Assembly: GCA_946481355.1 (NCBI GenBank)
Contig: CAMLNH010000117.1
Span: forward strand, 1-8,068
DNA from: an uncultured Curvibacter sp.
Lineage (GTDB): Bacteria > Pseudomonadota > Gammaproteobacteria > Burkholderiales > Burkholderiaceae
Direction: 5' to 3'
Length of the DNA: 8,068 bases
The notes under the pieces are model-generated. The model was not told the DNA's origin, made no database searches, and saw only the letters and a list, made by a program, of their open reading frames with translations. This document shows, in pieces, positions 1-4,747 of this stretch (position 1 is its first letter; every line of letters starts with the position of its first letter). Made by a program: the position numbers and the translations under genes.

Positions 1-291
1 CAGCATCACGGCCTTGAGGCCGGAGCCGCAGACGGCGTTGATGGTCAGGGCCGGGGTTTCCTTGGGCAGGCCGCTCTTGATCAGGGCCTGGCGAGCCGGG
101 TTCTGGCCCGCGCCAGCGGCCAGCACCTGGCCCAGGATGACCTCACCGATCTGGCCCATCTCCAGCTTGCTGCGCGCCAGCAGCTCCTTGATGACGAGGG
201 CGCCGAGTTCGGTGGCCGGGGTCTTGGCGAGTGCGCCGCCAAACTTGCCCACGGCGGTGCGGGTGGCGGCAACGATGACGATGTCTTCCAT
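1..291 (-). CDS. phaA: Acetyl-CoA acetyltransferase (beta-ketothiolase), N-terminal 97 residues, cut by window edge
   Basis: Condenses two acetyl-CoA to acetoacetyl-CoA, the first step of poly-3-hydroxybutyrate synthesis, in the cytoplasm. The visible part starts MEDIVIVAATRTAVGKFGG, the standard thiolase N-terminus, and reaches the nucleophile region NAVCGSGLKAV with Cys88 as the acyl-accepting cysteine (Cys89 in the Zoogloea enzyme). The C-terminal catalytic His and Cys lie outside the window; the family is about 390 residues, so roughly three quarters is missing. The ATG at 289-291 is the only ATG nearby and is preceded by AGGAG (299-303) at good spacing. It begins 26 bases after the phaC stop on the same strand, consistent with a phaCA operon. 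The biosynthetic role is inferred from phaC; a degradative thiolase of the same family would look the same in this fragment. Confidence 0.93.
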   Translation of the reverse strand, partial: MEDIVIVAATRTAVGKFGGALAKTPATELGALVIKELLARSKLEMGQIGEVILGQVLAAGAGQNPARQALIKSGLPKETPALTINAVCGSGLKAVML

Positions 292-317
292 GATGGGTCT
301 CCTGTGGTCCGGTGGAT

Positions 318-2021
318 TTATTCGGCGCGCTGCTTCACGTAGCGGCCCGGGGCGGCCTCGATGGCCTTGTACTTGCTGCCTTTGCCGTATTTTTTGGGGG
401 CGGCGATCTGCTTGCCAGCCTGGGCCTGGAGCCAGGCGGCCCAGTCGGGCCACCAGCTGCCGGCGTGTTCTTCCGCGCCTTCCAGCCAGGCGTCCAGCGT
501 CTTGGGCAGCTTGCCGTCCTTGCGGATCCAGTGGCTGCGTTTCTTTTTCTCGGGCGGGTTGATCACACCCGCGATGTGGCCCGAAGCGCCCATGACAAAA
601 CGCTTCTTGCCCGGCAGCAGCTGGGTGCTGGCGTAGGCGCCACCGATGGGCACGATGTGGTCTTCGCGCGAGCCGTAGATATAGACCGGCAGATCGAGCT
701 TGCGCAGTTCCACCTTCTGGCCGCAGACCGTTAGCTTGCCGGGCTTGGGGAGGTTGTTTTCCAGATAGGTGTTGCGCAGGTACCAGGCGTAGAAGGGCCC
801 GGGCAGGTTGGTGCTGTCGCTGTTCCAGTAGAGCAGATCGAAGGGCGGCGGGGTTTCGCCCTTGAGGTAGTTGCCGACGACGTAGTTCCAGACCAGGTCG
901 TTGGGCCGCAGGAAGCTGAAGGTGGAGGCCAGGTCACGCCCGGCCATGAGACCGCCCTGCCCCATCTGCTGTTCGCGCAGCTTGACCATGGCTTCGTCGA
1001 TGAAGACGTCGAGGATCCCCGTGTCGGAAAAATCGAGGAAGGTGGTGAGCAGCGTGAGGCTGTGCACCGGCTTCTCGCCGCGTGCGGCCAGCACGGCCAG
1101 GGCTGTGCCCAACAGGGTGCCGCCCACGCAGAAGCCCAGGGCGTTGATCTGATCGGCCCCGCTGATCTCCTGGGCCACATGGATGGCTTTGATGACGGCA
1201 TCCTCGATGTAGTCGTCCCAGGTCTTGTGGCCCAGGGACTCGTCCGGGTTGCGCCAGCTGACCACGAAGGTGCGGTGGCCCTGGTCCACGGCGTAGCGGA
1301 TCAGCGAGTTGTCGGGCTGCAGGTCGAGGATGTAGTACTTGTTGATGCAGGGCGGTACCAGCAGCAAGGGGCGCTCGTAGACCTTGTCGGTCAGCGGCTT
1401 GTACTCGATGAGCTGGAAGAGCTCGTTCTCGTAGACCACGGCGCCCTCGCTCGTGGCCACGTTCTTGCCGACCTCGAAACGGCTCTCGTCCGTCATGCTC
1501 ACATGGCCCTGGCCCAGGTCGTGCAGCAGGTTCTGCAGGCCCTTGGCGATGCTCTCGCCTTTCGTTTCGATGGCCTTGCGCTGCGCCTCGGCATTGAAGG
1601 CCAGATAGTTGCTGGGCGCGCTGGCCGCCACCCACTGCTCCACGGCGAAGCGGATGCGCGCGCGGGTCTTCTCGTCGGCCTGCACGGCATCGGCCAGTTG
1701 CATGAGGAAACGCGCATTGAGCAGGTAGGCCGAAGCGGCCATCGAGGCATAGGGGTTCTCGGCCCAGGCCGGGGCGGCGAAGCGGCGGTCGCTGCTGGCG
1801 GCAGGGCCGGCGCCCTGCATCAGGGCCGTCATGTCCTGCAGGTACTGCTGCTGCAGGGCCTGCAATTTGTCGGACGGCACCGAGACCATGAGTTCGGGCA
1901 GGGCCGGCAGGCCGGTCATGGCCGCAGCGGGCGAGGTCTGATAGGGTTGCCAGACTTGGCTCCAGGCCTGCTGGAACTGCTGCGCCGCCTGGGCCCAAAA
2001 TTCGGGGGTATCCTGTCTCAC
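318..2021 (-). CDS. phaC: Class I poly(3-hydroxyalkanoate) synthase PhaC
   Basis: Polymerises (R)-3-hydroxyacyl-CoA, typically 3-hydroxybutyryl-CoA, into polyester at the surface of storage granules. The 567-residue length fits class I synthases (589 in Cupriavidus necator). The N-terminal domain (about 1-190) is followed by an alpha/beta-hydrolase catalytic domain. The lipase-like box GFCVGG at 296-301 gives nucleophile Cys298; SREDHIVP gives Asp454 and GHIAG gives His482, matching the known Cys-Asp-His triad in order and spacing. The C-terminus has the family-typical YKAIEAAPGRYVK stretch. The start is GTG at 2019-2021, supported by GAGGA at 2028-2032; the next in-frame Met is residue 35, inside the conserved N-terminal region. 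phaA follows 26 bases downstream. Very long shadow reading frames on both strands here come from GC-rich codon use. Confidence 0.97.
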   Translation of the reverse strand: MRQDTPEFWAQAAQQFQQAWSQVWQPYQTSPAAAMTGLPALPELMVSVPSDKLQALQQQYLQDMTALMQGAGPAASSDRRFAAPAWAENPYASMAASAYLLNARFLMQLADAVQADEKTRARIRFAVEQWVAASAPSNYLAFNAEAQRKAIETKGESIAKGLQNLLHDLGQGHVSMTDESRFEVGKNVATSEGAVVYENELFQLIEYKPLTDKVYERPLLLVPPCINKYYILDLQPDNSLIRYAVDQGHRTFVVSWRNPDESLGHKTWDDYIEDAVIKAIHVAQEISGADQINALGFCVGGTLLGTALAVLAARGEKPVHSLTLLTTFLDFSDTGILDVFIDEAMVKLREQQMGQGGLMAGRDLASTFSFLRPNDLVWNYVVGNYLKGETPPPFDLLYWNSDSTNLPGPFYAWYLRNTYLENNLPKPGKLTVCGQKVELRKLDLPVYIYGSREDHIVPIGGAYASTQLLPGKKRFVMGASGHIAGVINPPEKKKRSHWIRKDGKLPKTLDAWLEGAEEHAGSWWPDWAAWLQAQAGKQIAAPKKYGKGSKYKAIEAAPGRYVKQRAE

Positions 2022-2027
2022 ACCGGG

Positions 2028-2032
2028 TCCTC
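2028..2032 (-). promoter_or_regulatory. Ribosome binding site deciding the GTG start of phaC
   Basis: GAGGA on the minus strand lies 6 bases before the GTG at 2019-2021. There is no ATG near the start of this frame, so this site is the main reason for accepting the rare start codon. Confidence 0.6.
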
Positions 2033-2035
2033 GTT

Positions 2036-2091
2036 CTGGAATTGGTTTCCAGTATCTCAGGCCTGACCCTGAAGCAGGCTGACATTTGTCA
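2036..2091. repeat. Three short inverted repeats in the phaC / small membrane gene divergent spacer
   Basis: The 78-base spacer (2022-2099) holds CTGGAA-TTGGT-TTCCAG (2036-2052), the 10-base palindrome TCAGGCCTGA (2057-2066) and TGACA-TT-TGTCA (2080-2091). The last also contains a perfect TTGACA on the minus strand (2087-2092), but no acceptable -10 hexamer sits 16-18 bases from it, so I do not call a phaC promoter. The spacer must hold promoters for two divergent genes, so regulator binding is plausible but unproven. None matches an operator I can name. Confidence 0.4.
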
Positions 2092-2099
2092 ATTAACCC

Positions 2100-2399
2100 A
2101 TGTTCCTGATACTGATAGCCATCGGCTGGATTTACGTCGCACTCATGATGGCCGTGGCCGAGGCCACGAGCCCCGTGGGCAGCGTGCTGGGCGCCGTCAT
2201 CACCTTCGTGCTCTATGGCGTGGGGCCGGTGGCCCTGCTGCTCTACATCCTGGGCACACCGGCGCGCAAGAAGCTGCGCAAGCAGCGCGAGGCCGAGGAG
2301 CTGGCCGCCTGGCAGGCGGCGCAGCAGGCCTCAGGCGCGCCAGATGCAGGCGGCCAGCCGGCCGCTGACGCGGTCGCGCCGGTGCGAAAAGAACCGTGA
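2100..2399 (+). CDS. Small two-helix membrane protein, function unknown
   Basis: A 99-residue protein I cannot assign to a named family. Two hydrophobic segments are visible, about residues 2-21 (FLILIAIGWIYVALMMAVAE) and 27-50 (GSVLGAVITFVLYGVGPVALLLYI), joined by a short loop with a Pro. A basic stretch ARKKLRKQRE (about 54-63) follows, then an Ala/Gln/Gly-rich tail that is probably disordered. The positive charge after the second helix suggests both termini face the cytoplasm. The ATG at 2100 has no strong ribosome site; AGCAGG near 2073-2078 is the best candidate and is far away. The last 69 bases overlap the 3' end of convergent pgeF. The hydrophobic pattern argues that it is a true gene rather than a shadow, but its role and any link to the neighbouring phaC are unknown. 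Confidence 0.7.
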   Translation: MFLILIAIGWIYVALMMAVAEATSPVGSVLGAVITFVLYGVGPVALLLYILGTPARKKLRKQREAEELAAWQAAQQASGAPDAGGQPAADAVAPVRKEP

Positions 2400-3089
2400 G
2401 GTCTGCGTGACGGTGCACCAGGATGGTGTGCCGTCGTTGCCGTAGATCTGGCCGATGCCCAGGCGGTTGAGGCGCTGGCGCGCCAGCGCCTGCAGATCGG
2501 CCAGCCATTTGCCAGGTGTCGCCAGGGCGGTGAAGCAGAGCGCAGCCCGCACGTCCTGCGCCTCGAAAGCGGCCCGCACCTCGTCGCCCACCTCGAAGGC
2601 CTGCGGGCCGATGCAAGGCCCGAGCCAGACCAGCAGCTCGCGCGCCGGCCGGCCCAGCGCCGCGTGCAGCGACTCCAGCACCCCCACGCCGCCCTGCCCG
2701 GCCAGGCCGCGCCAGCCCGCGTGCGCGGCGGCCACGAAGCTGCCCTGCGCATCCGTGAAGAGCAGCGGCAGGCAGTCGGCCACCATGATGGTGCAGGCCA
2801 CGCCGCGTTCGCGCGTGAGGCAGGCGTCGGCCTCGGTGCCGTGCGGCGTGTGCGCGTCCAGCGTGACCACGCCCTGGCCATGGACCTGCTTGAGAAAGAC
2901 CGGGTGCGCGCCCAGCGCCTGGGCCAGCACGGCGCGATTGGCGCCGACGGCCAGCGCATCGTCGCCCACATGGTCGCCGAGGTTGAGGCTGTCATAGGGC
3001 GGCACCGAGCGACCGCCCGCGCGGGTGGTGCAGACCGCACGCACCGAGGCCGGCGCGGGCCATTGCGGGGTGATCCAGTCGGAATGCAT
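2331..3089 (-). CDS. pgeF: Peptidoglycan editing factor / polyphenol oxidase family protein PgeF (YfiH, LACC1 domain)
   Basis: A 252-residue single-domain member of the YfiH/LACC1 family. E. coli PgeF is linked to removal of L-serine misincorporated for L-alanine in peptidoglycan precursors; relatives show purine nucleoside phosphorylase, adenosine deaminase or laccase-like activity, so the biochemical reaction here is not settled by sequence. The metal-site residues are in place: His70 in KQVHG, Cys106 in VADCLPLLF and His123 in AHAGWRG, with GPCIGP at 157-162 and the C-terminal FFSHRRDRVSGRLAACIW signature. The length is normal. The ATG at 3087-3089 comes 8 bases after the maiA stop, with no clear ribosome site, so translation may depend on coupling to maiA. 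The conserved C-terminus lies in the 69-base overlap with the convergent membrane-protein gene, which confirms that the pgeF end is real. Confidence 0.95.
   Translation of the reverse strand: MHSDWITPQWPAPASVRAVCTTRAGGRSVPPYDSLNLGDHVGDDALAVGANRAVLAQALGAHPVFLKQVHGQGVVTLDAHTPHGTEADACLTRERGVACTIMVADCLPLLFTDAQGSFVAAAHAGWRGLAGQGGVGVLESLHAALGRPARELLVWLGPCIGPQAFEVGDEVRAAFEAQDVRAALCFTALATPGKWLADLQALARQRLNRLGIGQIYGNDGTPSWCTVTQTSRFFSHRRDRVSGRLAACIWRA
2409..2435 (+). terminator. Possible hairpin terminator for the small membrane-protein gene, inside antisense pgeF
   Basis: Ten bases after the stop of the plus-strand gene, GACGGTGCACCA (2409-2420) and TGGTGTGCCGTC (2424-2435) can form a 12-pair stem around GGA. 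Two of the pairs are G-U wobbles, which work only in plus-strand RNA; in pgeF mRNA they become A-C mismatches. No T-run follows, so it is not a classical intrinsic terminator, and the sequence also encodes pgeF residues. Function is inferred. Confidence 0.3.
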
Positions 3090-3097
3090 GCGAGGGA

Positions 3098-3766
3098 TCA
3101 GGGTTCGTTGTCGGGGCAGTTCGAGGGCTGGGCCTGCTGGAAGGCCGGGTGGCGCATGCAGGCCTCGAAGGCGGCCAGCGTCAGCGGCAGACCGTCGAGA
3201 TTCGTCTCGAAGCGGCGGGCGTTGAAGATCTGCGGCACCAGGCAGCAGTCGGCCAGCGTAGGCGTGTCACCCCAGCAGTAGACCGAGGGCGGCAGGCCCG
3301 CGGCCTGGCGCTGCGCGGCCAGCTGGACCAGATGGCGCTCGAAGCCTTCCAGGCCCTCGCGCACCCAGTGGCGGTACCAGGTGTTCTTGGCGTCTTCGCT
3401 GACCTTCAGCTCGCGCACCAGGTACTTGAGCACGCGCAGGTTGTTGAGCGGATGGATCTCGCAGGCGATGGACTGCGCCAGCGCACGCACGCTGGCACGG
3501 CCCAGAGCGTCGGCGGGCAGCAGGGGCGGCTCGGGATGGATCTCGTCCAGGTACTCGATGATGGCCATGGACTGCGTGAGGCGCGTGCCGTCGTCTTCTT
3601 CGAGCAGGGGCACGAGGCGGTCGGGCGAGATCTCGGCGTAGGCCGGCTGCTTCTGGTCGCCGCGCGCCAGGTGCACGGGCAGGTACGCATAGTCCAGGCC
3701 CTTGAGTGCGAGCGCGATGCGCACGCGGAAGGAGGCGGACGAGCGGAAGTAGTTGTAGAGCTTCAT
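3098..3766 (-). CDS. maiA: Zeta-class glutathione transferase: maleylpyruvate / maleylacetoacetate isomerase
   Basis: Glutathione-dependent cis-trans isomerase of 222 residues. With a gentisate dioxygenase and fumarylpyruvate hydrolase nearby it most likely converts maleylpyruvate to fumarylpyruvate (NagL role); maleylacetoacetate in tyrosine breakdown is the alternative. The thioredoxin-like N-domain has the zeta signature SSASFRVRIAL (9-19), then RLVPLLEED (50-58) and QSMAIIEYLDE (65-75) for glutathione binding. The helical C-domain carries NNLRVLKYL (108-116) and DTPTLADCCLVPQIFNARRF (167-186). Ala11 replaces the cysteine found in the eukaryotic SSCS motif, as is usual in bacterial members. 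Arg8 and Arg184 are candidate substrate-carboxylate residues. The ATG at 3764-3766 has no Shine-Dalgarno but a TATCCT box just upstream. It is divergent from the ABM gene and followed 8 bases later by pgeF. nagL would be the alternative symbol. Confidence 0.9.
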   Translation of the reverse strand: MKLYNYFRSSASFRVRIALALKGLDYAYLPVHLARGDQKQPAYAEISPDRLVPLLEEDDGTRLTQSMAIIEYLDEIHPEPPLLPADALGRASVRALAQSIACEIHPLNNLRVLKYLVRELKVSEDAKNTWYRHWVREGLEGFERHLVQLAAQRQAAGLPPSVYCWGDTPTLADCCLVPQIFNARRFETNLDGLPLTLAAFEACMRHPAFQQAQPSNCPDNEP

Positions 3767-3772
3767 GCCGCG

Positions 3773-3778
3773 AGGATA
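3773..3778 (-). promoter_or_regulatory. Possible -10 box for a leaderless maiA transcript
   Basis: TATCCT on the minus strand is followed by CGCGGC and then the maiA ATG, so a start point 6-8 bases downstream would fall on or next to the start codon. No clear -35 box or ribosome site is visible. It sits between the arms CCGCG (3768-3772) and CGCGG (3780-3784). Confidence 0.35.
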
Positions 3779-3826
3779 CCGCGGGGCTGCGGCCTGGGCG
3801 AGAATGCGGGCATCGCCAACCGGCTC

Positions 3827-3832
3827 GAGGAG
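3827..3832 (+). promoter_or_regulatory. Ribosome binding site fixing the start of the ABM-domain gene
   Basis: GAGGAG lies 8 bases before the ATG at 3841. It selects this start over an in-frame upstream start near 3706 that would run back through the maiA start region. Confidence 0.8.
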
Positions 3833-3840
3833 ACCCGTAC

Positions 3841-4143
3841 ATGATTCTGGAAATCGCCGACATCCGCATCCACGCCGACCAGCAGACCGCCTTCGACGAG
3901 GCCATCCAGCGCGGCCTGGACAAGGTCATCAGCAAGGCACGCGGCTACCGCGGCTTCAAGGTCAACAAGGGTGTGGAGCACCCGGACCGCTATGTGCTGA
4001 TGATCTTCTGGGAGACGCTGGAAGACCACACGGTGCATTTCCGCCAGTCGCCGGCCTTCGCCGAGTGGCGCGCCATCGTCGGGCCCTTCTTCGCCAGCCC
4101 GCCCCAAGTGGAGCACTTCACCCTGCTGGCGAAGTCGGACTGA
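3841..4143 (+). CDS. Antibiotic biosynthesis monooxygenase (ABM) domain protein, 100 residues
   Basis: A small single-domain protein of the dimeric alpha-beta barrel (ABM) superfamily. The family includes cofactor-free quinol monooxygenases (YgiN), haem-degrading enzymes and proteins of unknown role, so a reaction cannot be assigned. The fold pattern is visible: first strand MILEIADIRIHAD, helix about 16-32, strand GYRGFKVNKGV (35-45), strand YVLMIFWETLEDH (51-63), a helix around HFRQSPAFAEWRAIVGPFF (66-84), and last strand VEHFTLLAK (90-98). HFRQSPAFAEW resembles the conserved block of this group. The ATG at 3841 is chosen for its GAGGAG. It is divergent from maiA across 74 bases, and its stop lies 3 bases from the convergent marR stop. 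A role with quinol or aromatic intermediates is conceivable from context only. Confidence 0.88.
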   Translation: MILEIADIRIHADQQTAFDEAIQRGLDKVISKARGYRGFKVNKGVEHPDRYVLMIFWETLEDHTVHFRQSPAFAEWRAIVGPFFASPPQVEHFTLLAKSD

Positions 4144-4146
4144 GAC

Positions 4147-4587
4147 TCAGTCTTTGTTCTCGTGGCCGGCCACGAGCTTGCCCAGCAAGCGCATGAACTG
4201 CTCGCGCTCGCCAGCGCTGAGCGGCTCCAGGATGCGGGTCTGGGTGCGCAGCACGGCGCGCTTCATCTGCTGGGCGATCTGTGCGCCCTCGGGCGTGACC
4301 CAGAGCAGTTTGCGGCGACGGTCGTCCGGGTCGGATTCGCGTCGTACCCAGCCTTTGGCTTCGAGTCGGCCGATGACCGAGCCCGAAGTGGCCGGGTCGA
4401 AGGCCACGCGCGCGGCCAGCGTGACCTGATCGGTGCCGGGGGTGTCGATCAGCGCGTGCAGGATGGAGAACTGCACGGGCGTGATGTCGAAGTCGGCCGT
4501 CTCCTCCATGAAGACGGCGACAGAAAACTGGTGGGTGCGCCGGATCAGGTGCCCGGGCGCGGCCTGGAAATCGAAACTCTTGCTCAT
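4147..4587 (-). CDS. MarR-family transcriptional regulator, likely controls the gentisate genes
   Basis: A 146-residue DNA-binding protein of the usual MarR size, expected to act as a dimer whose repression is relieved by an aromatic ligand. The winged helix-turn-helix covers about 36-100: FSILHALIDTPGTDQVTLAARV, recognition helix region DPATSGSVIGRLEAKGWV (64-81) and wing RRESDPDDRRRKLLWVT (82-98), whose DPDDRR is the classic MarR wing motif. Flanking helices (about 5-30 and 101-140) form the dimerisation part. A longer open frame reaches 4938, but it crosses the divergent dioxygenase gene; the ATG at 4585-4587 with MSKSFDFQAAPG gives the normal family length. No clear ribosome site is seen. 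It is divergent from the dioxygenase gene, the normal placement for a local regulator, and autoregulation is suggested by the inverted repeat over its promoter. The effector (gentisate, hydroxybenzoate or salicylate) is unknown. Confidence 0.92.
   Translation of the reverse strand: MSKSFDFQAAPGHLIRRTHQFSVAVFMEETADFDITPVQFSILHALIDTPGTDQVTLAARVAFDPATSGSVIGRLEAKGWVRRESDPDDRRRKLLWVTPEGAQIAQQMKRAVLRTQTRILEPLSAGEREQFMRLLGKLVAGHENKD
4159..4176. repeat. Perfect 18-base palindrome at the end of marR, possible bidirectional hairpin
   Basis: CTCGTGGCC/GGCCACGAG is a perfect palindrome 15 bases beyond the ABM gene stop and inside the last codons of marR (encoding part of LVAGHENKD). As RNA it could form a 7-pair stem with a CCGG loop on either strand. 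No T-run follows in either direction, so termination is only a possibility; the convergent stops have 3 bases between them and no other terminator. Confidence 0.45.
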
Positions 4588-4596
4588 GGCGTTGGG

Positions 4597-4611
4597 ACTT
4601 GCGCGGCAAGT
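4597..4611. promoter_or_regulatory. Inverted repeat, candidate MarR operator over the marR promoter
   Basis: ACTTGC-GCG-GCAAGT is a perfect inverted repeat 9 bases upstream of the marR start codon. It overlaps the likely minus-strand -10 box TACACT (4609-4614), with a weak TTTACC -35 at 16-base spacing (about 4631-4636). Binding here would block marR transcription. CTTGC (4648-4652) and GCAAG (4698-4702) recur around the divergent promoter. Binding by this MarR is inferred. Confidence 0.45.
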
Positions 4612-4628
4612 GTAGTCATCCCGTTCTT

Positions 4629-4640
4629 CGGGTAAACCCG
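4629..4640. repeat. Short palindrome CGGGT-AA-ACCCG in the marR/dioxygenase spacer
   Basis: Two 5-base arms with a 2-base centre, lying on the probable marR -35 region and just upstream of the plus-strand promoter candidate. It may be a second regulatory site or chance in GC-rich DNA. Confidence 0.25.
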
Positions 4641-4648
4641 GGGGATGC

Positions 4649-4676
4649 TTGCCTTGTCTATATGCATACTTATTAA
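4649..4676 (+). promoter_or_regulatory. Candidate sigma-70 promoter for the gentisate operon
   Basis: TTGCCT (4649-4654) and TATTAA (4671-4676) are separated by 16 bases and each matches 4 of 6 consensus positions. They lie in a distinctly AT-rich patch (about 4655-4678) that stands out from the GC-rich surroundings and includes the palindrome TATGCATA (4661-4668). A start point near 4683 would leave a leader of about 65 bases before the dioxygenase ATG. Confidence 0.4.
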
Positions 4677-4747
4677 AGAGCGCGCCGCGTCGCAATGCAA
4701 GCCTTTTCTTCCAGCATGGAGGCGCCAGCCGCGCAACCGCCCACGCC

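Noticed and set aside
934..2085. Long minus-strand frame (383 codons) and a plus-strand frame of 334 codons (1062-2066) over phaC
   Set aside because: Both are shadows of the GC-rich phaC reading frame; their translations are Arg/Pro/Ala- or Gly/His-rich with no domain, while phaC has a full catalytic triad.
2087..2092. Perfect minus-strand TTGACA as phaC -35 box
   Set aside because: No acceptable -10 hexamer lies at 16-18 bases; kept only as part of an inverted repeat.
3706..3840. Upstream start for the ABM protein
   Set aside because: The extension overlaps the maiA start region and is Arg-rich nonsense; the ATG at 3841 has a strong GAGGAG.
4649..4747. 33-residue N-terminal extension of the dioxygenase
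   Set aside because: It covers the predicted promoter and AT-rich patch, has no family resemblance, and the ATG at 4748 gives the usual length.
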